DNA of 64,000 bases from Marchantia polymorpha subsp. ruderalis (Eukaryota > Streptophyta > Marchantiopsida > Marchantiales > Marchantiaceae): NCBI GenBank assembly GCA_037833965.1, contig AP031358.1, positions 20,282,001 through 20,346,000 on the forward strand. The letters run 5' to 3'. The translations under genes were made by a program, and so were the position numbers. Shown here in pieces: positions 11,266 through 24,352 of the stretch. Every line of letters starts with the position of its first letter. Position 1 is the stretch's first letter. The notes beneath the pieces are model-generated. The model was given only the letters and a program-made list of their open reading frames with translations, did not search any database and was not told the DNA's origin.

Positions 11266-13945
11266 TTTTTTAATAAAAGATTCAATGTATAATACAAAGA
11301 TTGAACTCATCAAGATTGAAAAATCAAACAATAGACTTTTCTTTAGGGTAAGATAATTATATAAAACTTAGATTGTTTATTTGCTTTGATTTCTTTGAAT
11401 ATTTCATCTAGAAGACATAAGAGTAAGAATGATAAAGATGCAACTTCAAATTCTAACAAAATTTTAGATGTTAATATATCAAAAGAGAAATTTAATTTTT
11501 TTTATTGAACTTATTATTCTGAAATTTGAATTTCATTTTTGACTTGGTTGATATCCTTCACTTAATGCTATTGTCATCAATTTTCATGTCTTCCAAATTT
11601 TTTGCTGGAAGTATTTTGATTTTTCACAATAGCTATATGCTAACAAGACTAGTTTATGTGTCAACATGCTGTAAAAGTTAAATGTACAATATTGATCTTG
11701 TTTATCATTATTGAAGAAAGTTAGAAATGTAAAAGTAAATGGAAATTTTAATGAAAAATTTGCAAAAAGAAAGAGAAGTGTTTCAAATTTCATTTTTTAA
11801 TTCTCAAGGAATCAACAGGTCAACTTGTGCCATTCTATCTTCTAAGTGATTCAAAGTGAAGCGTTAATTTCTCATGTGACTAGATTTGATTTAATTTAAA
11901 TAAATGATAAAACATCATGCAAGTTGATGGAAATTATTTGATGGGAACCCGGAGAAACTGAAAACATTTGATGGTACCAACATGTTTTATTTTAGTCGAT
12001 GTGACCCTATGATATAACCTATAAGATGTGACCCTATATAACCTACCGATGATTTACGATTTAGAATTATTTCGAGTAATCACGGCAATACCATATCGGG
12101 AGTAATTCAGAGTCGCCTTCGTTTTCTTAGACATGGCTGCGAACTAGTTGCCAAAATACTCTCTCGAGTGTTCGCCACTGTGTTCGAACACTCCCCACTC
12201 TTTAGAGCAATTCAGTAAGTTATAAGAACATGGCTGAAGAATGGGGTACAATGAAACCTGATGGGTCACTTCAAGTAATTTCCTTTGCAAGTTGTGGTGA
12301 AGAGATGATCTCTACGTTTTAAAAATCATTCATTGTCGCACTTTATTTACACAAATGTAGTAATGACCTACAACAGAAGTTAACTAACTTTTGCAAAGAA
12401 GTACAACGAGAAAAAAAACGCATTGGATAACAGATGATTGTCAACGCTACAGGGTAGCTGGATCGTCACGGGAACACTCCAGTGACCGATCTGACGAGGG
12501 ACTATGACCGCGTGCGGAACGGAACCTCGGGATATGTACTTTGGCTGGATAAGCCGAGATGATGACCCTCGTCAAATCCAACGAGAGTGCAACGATTCGA
12601 ATCTTCTGGCGGTAACACTCCAACGTGGCATGCTACACAAGCAAAGGTCACAGTGTCAAATAGCTCTTGGTTCCAGGCCGTCCCCGTTCGGCCTCGTGTC
12701 TCAGGGTTCTCGGAGTCTTCCCACTTTTAATTGTCGTTCTTATATCATTCTATATTATTGCAATGCTGTTTTTTCAGCCTTGCGTTTTACGCTGTGGCTG
12801 TACGTATGTTCGTTTCTGTACATTGTACTGCACTGTAATAATTGTTACGGGAAAAGGTCTGCTCTAGTCCTACCAGTTCGCAACGACTGCAACATGCTCC
12901 ATCCCGTCGCAGTTGTTGATAGTCGAGGTCTGTAAAAGCTGTCCACATTGCCCTCTGGATGCTCATGTTTCTCTGCGGATATGATGTAGTGAATATTTAC
13001 CATAGTGACGCTATTGGAGTTCCATTATACTACCCGTTTTGATTCAGCCATGAAACACTTTCAGGGATCGTACCGTACTTTTTGTTAATTACGGGTCCCT
13101 TGTTTCCCAAAGAAATCGCAAATTGTTTTCATGTTGCCATGACTCTCTCTGCAGAAAGAGATCAGAAGCCCTCCACCCATCTTGCACGAGGATCTCAAAG
13201 GGCTGGTTGGCTTGAGAGGTACCTGTTCACTTCCTGTCCCAGAAGGTCGGATCGACAGCAGACCGACTTGCGAGTATGAGTCCGACATCCTGCATACTTA
13301 CCTCCGATCCCGGTCCATGTGGAACATCTGGTTGGCGTGAAATTAGAGGTTTAGTAGCGATGTTTCGGGACAGTTGGCTCTCAGAATCAAGATCCATTTT
13401 CAGCTGCTCTCGACTCACTCTACCAAACCCAACGACTCCCCTTCATGTGTTCTGATTTATATACATGAATTAACTTCCTGAATTGAAAACCAGGCAAGGT
13501 AAGTCTTCCTTGGTCATCGCTTCATTGACACACATGGAGTAGGGGGGAGATCGAGAATCCCACCAACACACTCCTTAAAAGTGTAGTTCTCCGGAGGGAA
13601 GAGGATCAAGTTAGCCCTCGCAAACAGGTTGATGCATTATTTCTTTCTAATCTCAAGGAGCCAGGGTTTATAAATTTTGAACTTTCTCTGGGAATGATAC
13701 ATTCATACCATTTTGTCTCATTTCGCTTTTATTAAGCCACAGAATTCGATTGCTTCCTACGTATGGGGAATGTAGTGCCTTCTGAAGATAAAGTGCGGAT
13801 TCCGAATGGAGACTAATTGAAATTCCTTGAATGAGTTCAAATATTGGCCAGATTATCCTAAAGGTATGTATGCCAAGGCTGTAGATGTTGTACGTGGCTT
13901 TTGTTTGGTCGGACAATATATATACGATTTATGGTCGGACAATGT
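11266..13945. other. AT-rich to mixed transition, no supported gene
   Basis: AT-rich DNA gives way to mixed composition near 12,000. Near 11,955-12,000 the words KTFDGTNMFYF resemble the start of a copia gag (KFDGTNF-W), so a further small fragment may be present. A short hairpin, GAGTGTTCG and CGAACACTC, lies at about 12,165-12,192. The longest frame (12,504-12,935) has the composition of chance translation, and overlapping frames of similar quality exist, so no gene is called. Confidence 0.4.
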
Positions 13946-13988
13946 TCGTGCACACCAGTGTCCTGGGCCAGGACATTGGTGTGCACGA
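13946..13988. repeat. 43-bp near-perfect palindrome
   Basis: Two 21-bp arms, beginning TCGTGCACACCAGTGTCCTG and ending in its reverse complement, flank a single central base. There is one mismatch, which would be a G-U pair in RNA. With essentially no loop it would extrude as a hairpin in DNA rather than fold as a typical miRNA precursor. Confidence 0.85.
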
Positions 13989-16900
13989 AGCGGAAAGACA
14001 ATTTCAGATAGTTTTGCTCGATCTTAAGATGGAATTATGGTTCGTACAATTGTCACCTTCGGGTACGGGAGCTCGGAAGCTTAAATTGACCTTTTTGCCT
14101 ACAATAAATGTACGAGTGGGAAGGTCTGACGGTGTACTTTTCCATGCACGGAATAAAATAGAAGTGCACGGAACTTAACTCGGATTAGGAACTGAGGTTC
14201 TGATCACAGATGTCGCGTACAAAATTAATGCGCCAGCTAGGATGAGCCTCCGACTCTAACCCAAGTCCATAATCGCTGGCTTTCGTTCTTTTGTGTTGTC
14301 CCATGTCACGAAACGGTCTGATCTAGCGACGGAGTGTGTGGTTTGTTTCATGCATCGACGTCACGTTGGGGCTCGGACTCGGACTGGGATTGGATAACCA
14401 GGACCCAGACTCGTCTCCAAACGTCGGATGCAAATCGTGTCCTCCACAGATGACGAGGAGATCGATCGGCCTGCCTGCTCTTTTCCCCATCCCTCGTCAT
14501 CGGATCCGCTCGGAGCGATCTATCGATTGACGCAGCAGGCCATGGGGAGATTCCGCGCACCGACGTCAGTCGATCACTTCGTACAGTGCAATGTATGGAC
14601 ACAGCAACTTCCAGCCAGAAAAATATGATTCAGTATTGTGGAGGACGAGGACGAGGACGAGGTCGAGGACGAGGGAGAGCTTGGGCATTTTCGGTCATAC
14701 GATGAAGCATGGAGAGAGGATAGAGTTCGGTCGGTCGGTCAGGTGCATGAAACTGGAAGAATTCGTCGGTATCCAGGAGGATGATATATGATCGGAGTTC
14801 TTCCTGCTCCTCTTATCTTCATGTCATTGGTACCTTTTTCCACATGGCTGCTGCCATGAGATCGACATAATTGCAACCTTCTGAAATCACGTCTCCATAC
14901 ATCCACTTCTTGACGGGAGTTTGGGAGCTGAAAAGCTTGGGTTGCCTTCTCGTGCCTTTTGGCCTTGTTTCTTTATTATCTACTTTGTAGTTTTATAAAG
15001 GGCGGAAAGAAACGAAGAAGTCTAACATAAGTCGGTAGTAGCCTAGTGTCAGATGATTTAGATGCAATCTGGTCCTGTATATCCCACTGAGTACTTATCT
15101 ATATCCACTTCGCAGATTACAGGCCTCAACTTATCAGTTCTTTTCCGCCTTAATCTTGTTGATAAGTGTCTTATGATTGGCTTTGCAAGTTAACATCACA
15201 GATTCGAGGGAGAGACTAAAGTCGACGTTTAGATCGTGAAATCTAGTATCCCTGAATATATAATACTTGTCATAGATGATGTAATGACTTGTTCAAACAA
15301 CTTGCATGAGGCTTTAAATCATGACTACTTCGTCGGTACTCACTCGACACATTTTTGTGGCGGTCAGCAATCATATATTATCGCTCAGCTTAATTCATAT
15401 ATTGAAAATAAAAATTGAATATTAAAAAGATTTAAGTGATACTTACACAGCTCGCATGCATGAAACTTAGTCTTGATATATCAAGTAAATTAAAAAAAAA
15501 ACTAGTAATGTATATGTTATAATCATTGAAAATATTATAAGGATATTTATAATGAGATAATGACACATGTCATGCTCTTATAGACCGAAACGAGATAATA
15601 CAATGAAAACCTCGAAGTTTGGTTTGACTTTTGAATGATGTGAACTTGGAGTTGTGATATGGACAAATATGTCTTCCCGTAAATCCTTCAAATCCTCTCC
15701 AAGTTGGTAACTAAAGTTTCTAACACTTCTTCGGAAAACTAACTATACAATTCCTCGAATCAGCAGGCGTTTACCGCTGTAAAATCTGCGTTGCATGTTA
15801 AAGAGTGTGGATGTCAGGTTTTAAAAATTGATAAGTCAGTTTACATCGATAATGTATTTAAAAAATATATGATATTCTCCTCTTTTTCTGATTGGCTACA
15901 GTCGGATGAAGTATTTACAACCTTGCTTGGATTATCCTCGTAGGTAGCATCACGAGCATCAGTTCTTATGTGGTATATTCTCGATTTTGCATGTGTGGTG
16001 TTGTCACGAGCAGCAACGGTAGCATCTGACTGCATGAATCGGTCGCGACGATGGCAAGCCCAGAGGTGGGAAGGGGAGATGTATTTCTATTTGGACCATA
16101 CAACCAAAATCTTTCCCCTTCGGAAGGAGTTGCTCTGCTGCATGCCAGACTTCCAAATGTACGACAAACAACGAAAAGAAGGAAATCTTCATGACTTTTC
16201 GTGTCGCTTGCATTTAAATTTGCTTCGGGAAGTGGAAGTGATGATTCATTCAAACTCTCGGATTCAGTCTCCAGTCTCGCGTGATGATTAGATTCTAGAG
16301 GCCTCTACTCTAAAAGCCCCTCCAGGATAAGCCAGGGTGAAAAAGATGTGGATAGGACTTTCAGATAAGCAATATTTTAGGAGATTCCCCAAGTGTCCAG
16401 ATTCTAGAACCTGCTAAAATTTACTCTAACTTAGCGTGGGTCCTCGAGGCGAACGCACATTCGGAGTTGGCCTTCTACCAACGTTGAAATGGGATCCAGA
16501 TAAGTGTTAACTATGAGTAATTGGCTAATGAAATTATCTTCGTGATGGCAGTTTACATTGTGCTATACTCTCGAATTTTGGAAGTAACATTCACCAGTTG
16601 CACACCTCTGAAGTGGGAAGTCCTTTAGCAAATGGAATCCATTTGTCTTGCAGCGGAACATGCAGTATACATATACAACTAAGGATATTCTATTAGATAA
16701 ATTTTCTTAACGTTCTTTCCAAATTTTGCGAAGTTTTCATCAGATGCTGTGATTTGGAAAAAACATCTTCCATCTAAAGTATCTAATTACAAAATTCTGA
16801 ATACGTGAACATACGCATATTGCATACAAATAAATCAATGCTGCAAAGAATTTATATTGGAAAACTCGAAACGGGGCGTTTTTTAATTATCTGAGATTTT

Positions 16901-18129
16901 GAAGACATCCAAAGCTTTTTGAGACAAGAAAAATGATTGCTAACAGTTGAGACTAAAATGCTTAAACTACAGATCTGATTTTTCTTTTACTCTTATGTAC
17001 AAATTGACAAATGCTGAGCACCAATTTGTTTGATGTTATCAAAAAAATAACATGAAGAAATCAACAATTTTTTTACCTATCCAGATTTAATATTTAAGAT
17101 GTAGACTTTAGATGCTCAAGTTGATTTACTATTTTCACCAGCTTACATGAAATATGGCTGTATCAATCACTCTAGATTTACAAAAGTAGTACGCACAAAA
17201 TTTCCGACTGTCTCGCGGTCGATTGTTTAAGTCTAAGACTTAAAGACAGTCCATGGAAAATTCAACTTGAAAGATAGATTCTATGTGGGCCCAACAATCA
17301 ATACATGTAGCACATTCATATGTAATATAGAATTCCAACGAATGTATGAATTTTTTCCTTCCTGATACGACTCAACAGAACGGATGATTATTGCATTCAA
17401 TAGCATTTCAGATTAGATCATCAATCTTCTCCCTTTCAAGAAATTGTGGATATCTGGTAGAGAACTACGAGTATAGTTCATTCCTTTCAAACTCAAACTC
17501 AACCAATTTCATGTACAACAAAAGCTATGGAATTTTTTCAATGACTAGTGCAGTCCATTATTCATTGCAATATTCTCCGTCGTACTTTCACTTTTCTCTT
17601 TAAAATTTTCCCCCACCCTTGCGGTTCCCTGGTTGCTGCTTTATTGGTTGGATCTCATCATTCGCTTAGTAGATTAGTCACTTGACGTATAATCTCTCTA
17701 GGTTTCTCATGTCATACTTGTGTTGAGGAAAGTGGTCCACCATGTCTCACAACTAGAAAATTTCGAAAAAGATTTCATAGCAATGATGTTACATGATATG
17801 ATATGATATGATATGATATTTTATTGTTTTCAGATGTTGATGTGACCTATTCTTTTCTCACTAGTACTAACCAGTTACGGGTAATAAAACTTGAAGCTGC
17901 ATCATGTGACCCAGATTGCCAAATTTTGAAGAAGCCAGAGCCGAAAATAAATGAGAGTAAACTTCACATTGTTCACAGCATCATTTTATTATCAAGTATT
18001 ATCTTTCCATTAAAATTAAGTTGCGTATTAATCATATGTGTCATTGCTCTACAGCGCTTTGGCTCACTTTTGGCGATACAATTAGGAGAACCATCAGAAA
18101 ATTTGTTTGAAGGTTCGAATCCATCGGAC
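13989..18129. other. intergenic DNA with microsatellites, no supported gene
   Basis: A (GAGGAC)n tract lies at about 14,639-14,676 and an ATATG pentanucleotide repeat at about 17,794-17,819. An island of mixed composition at 15,966-16,291 is open in several frames on both strands and is described separately. The rest, especially 16,300-17,800, is AT-rich and stop-dense. I see no RNA gene. Confidence 0.4.
15968..16291 (+). other. multi-frame open island, possible short gene
   Basis: A 107-codon frame starts at ATG 15,968. A second plus frame from ATG 16,051 gives 47 residues with phrases such as VFLFGPYNQNLSPSEG and a basic end. The third plus frame further on reads FASGSGSDDSFKLSDSVSS before a stop. 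The minus strand is open for 95 codons. The second and third plus frames look more protein-like than the longest one, which may mean a real coding segment disrupted by a frameshift, or just GC-driven chance. No family is recognised. Confidence 0.2.
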
Positions 18130-19045
18130 GCCTGAGGAAGGCTCGGAGGCCGATCGGACGGTGGAGTGTGCCCAGCAATCGCAGCCAGCCGCAAGGAACG
18201 TTCTCCTGAGCATCATACGAACGGGAGGGGAATTAAATCGAGTAGGCCACCTTAACCTCAATCAGGAGGGAGTCCACGTCAAAAGGCCCAACCTTCCATG
18301 TCATACGGGTACTTTATCCAGAATTTGTCCGCATTCCACGTCACCTCGACCCGCGGGCTGTAAAACGCCAAAAAGCGGTTGACGGAAACCCAGGCCGCGA
18401 CCTGGACAGCCTGTCACGGAGAAGCAGGAGCTCCGGTAGTTGGAAGTAGATCAGTTGCGCGCTCCGTTCTTTTCCCTCCACGGGACAGCGACGAAAGCCG
18501 CACACCGTCCGTCCCCGTCCACCCCGTCCACCGAGTTTAGACAGCGCAGCGTTGCTTACCGGGGGCGCCTTGATGCCCGTTAAGCCCGTGCGGAGGAGCC
18601 GCGGCCCGAGTGCTTGGAGGCACACGTCACATTTTAGGCCGAAATTAGCGGCCGTAATCAGCCGATTAGCGAGCGAGCGAGCAAGAAAAGTGCGTGCGAG
18701 ACATTCGCCGAAGACGGAGACAGACGATCGAGAGGCGAGCGAGTGGCAGAAGGTGTGCTGGTGACAGAGGCCGAGGGAGGAGCAGGAATTGAGGGAACAG
18801 GGGAAACGGGAATTTCGCTTCAGGGACGGAGGAAGGAGGAGGAGGAAGGTGCAGATGTGCTCGGGAGGTGGAGGTCAGAAAAATCCGAAGAAGATGGCGA
18901 CGTGAGGGAAGCTCGAGGACGGAGAAACTTACAGAAGCAGGAAAAGTAGATGGCTGGTGTCGCCGGGTGAGATGGATGCTGGCGAGCTTGACGGAGGAGT
19001 AGGAGTAGGAGTAGGAGTTATGATTCGGTCGGGTGCAGCTGGGAA
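18130..19045 (+). promoter_or_regulatory. GC-rich upstream region of the carbonic anhydrase gene
   Basis: This segment is sharply richer in GC than its surroundings and ends at the TATA box of the carbonic anhydrase gene. It holds ACGT-core words (CCACGTC at about 18,266 and 18,335), GAGC-type simple sequence near 18,670, a GGA-rich tract near 18,830-18,850 and GGAGTA repeats at about 18,994-19,018. Open frames exist on both strands, but they are the by-product of high GC and are not called as genes. A promoter-proximal role is inferred from position and composition only. Confidence 0.4.
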
Positions 19046-19053
19046 TTTATAAA
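19046..19053 (+). promoter_or_regulatory. TATA box of the carbonic anhydrase gene
   Basis: TTTATAAA sits in GC-rich flanks about 100 bp before the chosen start codon. The usual 25-35 bp spacing would put transcription start near 19,078-19,085. That leaves a leader of roughly 65 nt before ATG 19,148 and argues against the in-frame ATG at 19,082. Confidence 0.55.
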
Positions 19054-19147
19054 CCCCGCTGGGGCACTGGCTATTGCATGTATGTTCAGCGAGCTGCGGA
19101 GGAAGAGTCTGAGTAGAATTCTGCAGCTCCGAATCAAGAGCGGAAAA

Positions 19148-21610
19148 ATGTCGACCGCAGTGACGATGCACCAGGCCGTCGGTGAGGCTGCACTCATGTC
19201 CTCATCGTCCTCGTTCTGCCGAGGATCTGCACTGTCCGGACAGATCCAATCTCAGACCATGCACAGCGCGGCGAAACCGGGAGCCTCCCTCGTCAAGGGC
19301 GTAGCTGCAATTCGATGCTCTTCCTTTTCCTCGGCTGATGAGCACTCTGTCGACCGGAGGTCTCCCCTCGTCAACTTCTCTTCTTCCACCCGGAGGAACC
19401 CGCTCATGGACGCCGGTTTGAAAACTACTTTCTCATACAAGAAGGAGAAGATCTGCGCCACCAACGGCGCTACAGAAGCTAGCTTGCCGAATTTCGCTGG
19501 ATCTCTGTCGCATGGCTATGATGTGTCGGAACCCACGAAGGTTGCCGCTGACAACATTGAGGAAACGTCCGAGTCCTCTGTTCTCCAGAGGCTGAAACAG
19601 GGATTTGTTAAATTCAAAGAAGAGCGATTCCTGTACGTCATCTGCCTCTTAATATTCTCCGGGCATTGTCATTCTCAGATTATGTCCTCAAATTTCATTT
19701 TGGCTCCGATCGAGTCCAAAGGAGCGGTGTTCTAGGGTATAATGTTTCACGCTGTCACTGACCTGATCCTTCTGGTGTGTGTAAACAGAAAGGAATCCGA
19801 ACTATTTACGCAACTCGCAGGGGGACAGTCACCCAAGGTGAACATTTTTATGATGGCTGGAATTTGAGTTTCTTCACTCGCAGCAGTTATGTCTTTACAG
19901 CGACGAAACATATTTGCAATTTTAGTAATTCTAACTGTATTTCACAAGAAGCTAGAAAGGTTTGAGCTGAATGTACTCCTGTAGACATGAAATTGGACAG
20001 GGACTGATCCACTGCGCAAAGCTGTGAAATTCAGATATTTGATTTCGTCTTATCAGTACTACGATACTAGTGAAGGTTGCTCTAATTGGTTCCTTTGCTA
20101 TTCACTGGTTCCGGAATTTACTTTTGAATATCCAACTTCGATGTAGATTGGCGCACTAAGCAGTACTGTATATTCAGTTGAAAATCCGCAGTTGTTGCCG
20201 TCTACTTGTCTACTCGTACATTCTAACAAATGGCGTGTCTTTTCCTGAAGGTGATGGTCATTGCCTGTGCCGATTCTCGAGTGTGTCCGACCATGCTCAT
20301 GGGACTGAACCCTGGAGAGGTGTTTACTGTACGGAATGTTGCTAACTTGGTTCCACCATGCGAGAAGGAACTGGTAAGTGATTCTCATGTGCCTCAGAAC
20401 AGATACAGGTCTGATAACCATGTAAAATGAAACAAACATCTTGCGTTCGCAGTCGAATGAACGTTGCCTGGGATGATATCCGGGATTCCGATTAGTTTTT
20501 GTATCTTACCTTTACTTAATAGAAGTTGTTTGTGGCTATGCTTACTCAAAGAAACATCAACAGATTTTGAGCCAGTGTGTTACCTAAATCGCTTCTCGGC
20601 CATATGCTTATCAATCTTTGAACGTACAGGGTAACAATCACGGAACTAGCGCAGCCCTTGAGTTCGCGGTGAACTATTTGCTGGTAACTTCCGACACTAC
20701 CCATAAATACTTGTAACAATTGTATTATCAAGGACTTTTTCAGATGCTTATCTTTCCGACGGTACTTATAATCAGTCGGACTTTTCTGACATCTCTGGAA
20801 TGATGTCTCCTGGCACGACTAGGTTGAGCACATTATTGTCATCGGACACAGGAACTGTGGAGGAATAAAGGCCCTTATGTCGCGGAAGCCGGAGGAGTTT
20901 GAAAGGTTTGTAACTCGGCTTCTAAGTCTCAGTAACCATTTTACACGATTTTCGGTTGTCTTTAGCTAAGAAGAATAAAGTCATGTTTAGCCTCAGTTGT
21001 CATCATCAGTTAACCTAGCCCGAAATTTGGAGGTTGTTGTCTGAATGTATATTGACTGTGCAGTGACTTCATCGGTAGCTGGATGACTTGTGGTATACCT
21101 GCGAGGGAACATACCTTAGTCAACATGGCTGGAAAGACATTCAGCGACCAGTGCAAATATTGCGAGCAGGTGAAAACACTCAAACTGCTTGGGCTTCGAA
21201 ACCCAATTGCCCTATGCACCCAACAGTTCATACATCATCTGTGTTGCAAGTCTATCACTCGCTCACTCCAAAGTTTGTAATACTCGCTTATACTGAAGGA
21301 GCTTTTACTGTGTTCAAAGCGAGCTGTACAGGAAAATTGTGTTGTTGCTACCGTAGGTTGTTGGGTCGGATCTAGACAGGACCTAACAAACTTTATGTAT
21401 ATCGAAAGCTGTGATATCGAAACTCAAGTGGAATTTGTACTGCAGGAAGCGGTCAATGTGTCACTTGCCAACCTTCTCACATTCCCATGGATCAAAGAAA
21501 AATTCGAAGCGGGAAAACTTGGGATTCACGGTTGGTACTATGACTTTGTTGAGGGAGAGCTGACGAGCTGGGAAGTGCAGAGACCAGTCATGGCAGGTGC
21601 GACGGCATAG
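19148..21610 (+). CDS. beta-type carbonic anhydrase, probably plastid-targeted
   Basis: Zinc enzyme that interconverts CO2 and bicarbonate; plant beta types of this form usually act in the chloroplast stroma. Seven exons join in frame to 354 residues: 19,148-19,632, 19,789-19,837, 20,251-20,373, 20,630-20,683, 20,823-20,905, 21,064-21,169 and 21,446-21,610. The zinc ligands are all present: Cys184 in ACADSRV and His246 and Cys249 in IGHRNCGG, with the Asp186/Arg188 pair. The usual landmarks follow in order: [29 protein letters not shown], and near the end [15 protein letters not shown] then IHGWYYD. About 130 N-terminal residues are rich in Ser, Ala and basic residues, as in a transit peptide. 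ATG 19,148 has a good context (AAAAATGTC) and fits the TATA box; an in-frame ATG at 19,082 would add 22 residues. Nothing appears broken. The family is certain; the localisation is inferred. Confidence 0.95.
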
Positions 21611-23089
21611 ATTTGCGTTTATGTTGTAGTAGTCGAGGATTGAGTGTACGAGATGCTCATTTCTCGTGAGCAAACGTAGAAGTGACTATGGTTCCTTATG
21701 TAGACAAATGTAGCCCGAGATTCGGTAAACACGATTCTGATCGAGATTGACGCAAAGGCAGTCTTTTTCCTCAGAATCGTGATGTATTCTGCTAGTGTGC
21801 AGTGTAGATTGTGGCGTAGGGTATAACATACGCCACACCAATCAACCCACCACGTTGTACACTAAAATCGTGTGTGTGGGAAATCTGTACCACTATCTCC
21901 CAGTTGAGAAAATCTATCTCATTTCCCCTGATGTATGTGTATCATCGTTGAGCATCACTCGAAGGAGAGATGTTTCAGAATTATTGAAGAGAAGGAAAGA
22001 CATTTAGATGTGAATCCTGTGTGTGCAAATGAGTTGTTAAAAGTGGATATGGCATTGTTATTGAAATGATGAATGTTTATCTTTATTATGCTGAAGATTG
22101 ATATGTGAAATATGATGCGCTGAGTTTTGTGTACATATACGTTCAGAAATGTGCATTCCGTGTATTGATATACGTTACATGCATGCAGGAACAGAGGAAT
22201 CGGCTGAATCGTACACTTATGAACCAACCGCGGTTCAATCTCTGAGAGTGAGGAGAAAAGTGAAGATTCAATGTTGAACGAGATGCGAGCAGGAGAGAAG
22301 AAGCGACTAGAATGTCGGCATGAAAGTGAAGGAAGAGAATATGATTCTTGGAGAAATATGTAAGAACATTGTCCCTTTTCCTAGAACGCATATTTGAATT
22401 GTCTCTAGTCAACTAAAATTATATATTTTATCCAAATTTGTTACAAACAATTAACAAAAACAGACTATGGAGGGAAATATAAAAAAAAATTTGAAGTTAA
22501 TATTAATATGTAGAGTATAATGAGAAAGTAGATGAATTGAAAAAAATATAGCAAAGGAGAAAAAAAAATATATGGAAAAGTGAAAGTTTTTGTTAACAGG
22601 AAATCTTTTCTGACCATTTGATGAAGAAGGAAAAGAACAGATTATGAACAGAAATCTCTGACCAAACGAAAATTTATTTTAAATGAAAGAAAATGAAATG
22701 TATTCAGTATAGAACACGTAATTTGTACAATTGATAGTTTGAGTATTAGACGAACGTGCAACTGCGCCCGAAAGAAAAGAATGGTCAGTTGTAACATGAG
22801 ATATAAGAGGGAAAGGAAGAAGATGAGTAAAGAGATTTATCTTCATACAACTCACCTTAACATAGAAAGGAAGAGACGTATCGACAATATCGTAACACAC
22901 GTGAGAAAAGAAGGTAGACATTAGGATTGATGAAGTGGAGCATGTACTCTTCATAGCTCGTTTTCAGGAACGTCTCTATTATGCAATCTAACTGGGTACT
23001 TGTTTATTGAGAATTCGAACACGTTCAAATCTACTTGGTCGAAGTCTTGTTCATCAGTCCGGAGAGTAATCCACAAACTCACATTACCC
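21611..23089. other. 3' flank of carbonic anhydrase and purine-rich intergenic DNA
   Basis: The first few hundred bases are likely 3' UTR and contain no open frame of note. From about 22,400 to 22,900 the plus strand is rich in A and G with runs of A. I see no gene, RNA gene or mobile element. Confidence 0.45.
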
Positions 23090-24120
23090 CCTGCTCACGT
23101 AAGTAAACGGTAAGTGCTGCTGTGTCCTCAACTGGAGGAGCAGGCTCTTAGATCATACTTGTGTTTCTACTACTTAACTGTACATGTAAAATCGATGCGA
23201 GACCTGAGCATCGACAGTTTACTTTCATCGACAGTTTCGAATCTTTTAGAAGTTTACTGCCGTTGAATCATCTGTCCCGAGTCGTACCAACTCAACATTG
23301 AAGATATTTTAGATTCCTGGAAGGGTATCGAGCATGTACTTCTTTCAGCTGATTGTCTCAGCTTTGAGCCTGGGGAGAATCTAAATAACCAAATTCAGAC
23401 AAAAGCCTTTGGAAAAAATTCAGACAAGGAAGAACAAAGGCATTGTTTTGTGACTGGGCTTGACAAACTATATGAGTACAATATTGATAGGCTAGCGAAT
23501 GAATTGAATCTTGACTTGTCCGCAACAGTATGGAAGATGCGGTTTATGAATACATTGAAACTGTGGAGATCATCATCTGTTTCAGGAGGTTCTGATATGT
23601 GAACGATCCCGACTGGTGAAGGTGGTATATCGTCAACTAGGCTTGCATATCAGTCTCCACAACTATGAATACTACTGCATGAAGTGAATTAAACCTCTTC
23701 CTCGCAGAGCATTCGGGAATCCCCTGCGACTCAAGATGGTGTAGTAATTTAAACCTTGGATAGAGTTACTGGAGTCTGGAGGATGCTGTATGAGAGTCGT
23801 TGTGCGGATGTATCAACGAGACATGTTTCGAGATTAAATCCTTACGAATTCGTCAGTGTCATATTTCTGCAATTATACCCAAACAGAGAATGATTTCTTT
23901 CTGAGACCCGTACTCCGTATTCCAGTGAAACAAACCTCGAGACGGTCGTCACACAAATTGGCGATGTTACTTCTTTCAGAAAATTTTACATTATCATTCA
24001 GGACGATAGTTCCTTGCACTTTGGTGAGAACTAGTTCATGTGTCACACACGCATCAAGATCCCACTCGTGCAAATCTCTGCTATTTCGATGTTGCCAATT
24101 GTCGTTTTTCTTGTAACCCC
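23090..24120 (-). pseudogene. broken chromovirus (Ty3/gypsy) chromodomain relic, copy A
   Basis: On the minus strand, 23,230 down to 23,100 reads KLSMLRSRIDF, then stops, then EPAPPVEDTAA and a purine tract with AGGGGG. This matches the better-preserved copy at 26,460-26,789. The upstream part of the same sequence lies at 24,073-23,873: VTHELVLTKVQGTIV, then ERSNIANLCDDRLEVCFTG. About 640 bp of unrelated sequence (near 23,235-23,870) separates the two parts. Conserved tryptophan codons of the chromodomain are stops here. It is the older-looking or faster-decaying member of a duplicated pair. Confidence 0.6.
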
Positions 24121-24352
24121 AACCAGCTATATACTACTCACCGTTATTGGAATCGGACTTCAAAAGCAACCTCCCAGGGCTTATGCTATAAGAGATAATG
24201 GAAATGCCTAGACCTTGCATAACTGCGTGGTTTCACCTCCACAACATCGTTGCCATTTATTTACTGCGATTCAAACTAAAAAATCATGAAACATTATATA
24301 CAGGTTCATAAGTTCAGGGTTCCTCTTGTGCTCACCTGGTGCAATGAAAGAT

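Noticed and set aside
12504-12935. 143-codon open frame on the plus strand
   Set aside because: The composition looks random, another frame over the same bases is also open and hydrophobic, and no splice or domain signal was seen.
16063-16130. WW-domain-like string in the 107-codon frame (MYFYLDHTTK)
   Set aside because: The spacing of the two tryptophans and the terminal proline of a WW domain are not met.
18045-18135. tRNA-like segment with a T-loop word GGTTCGAATCC
   Set aside because: The T arm pairs at only four of five positions, the acceptor ends do not pair and no proper D arm or anticodon arm can be drawn. At most a decayed tRNA-derived sequence.
18341-18949. Several GC-rich open frames on both strands before the carbonic anhydrase gene
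   Set aside because: They overlap on both strands and follow from high GC; the segment sits where a promoter and leader are expected.
19082-19147. Upstream in-frame ATG adding 22 residues to the carbonic anhydrase
   Set aside because: It lies only about 30 bp after the TATA box, at or before the expected transcription start, and the added residues do not improve the transit-peptide look.
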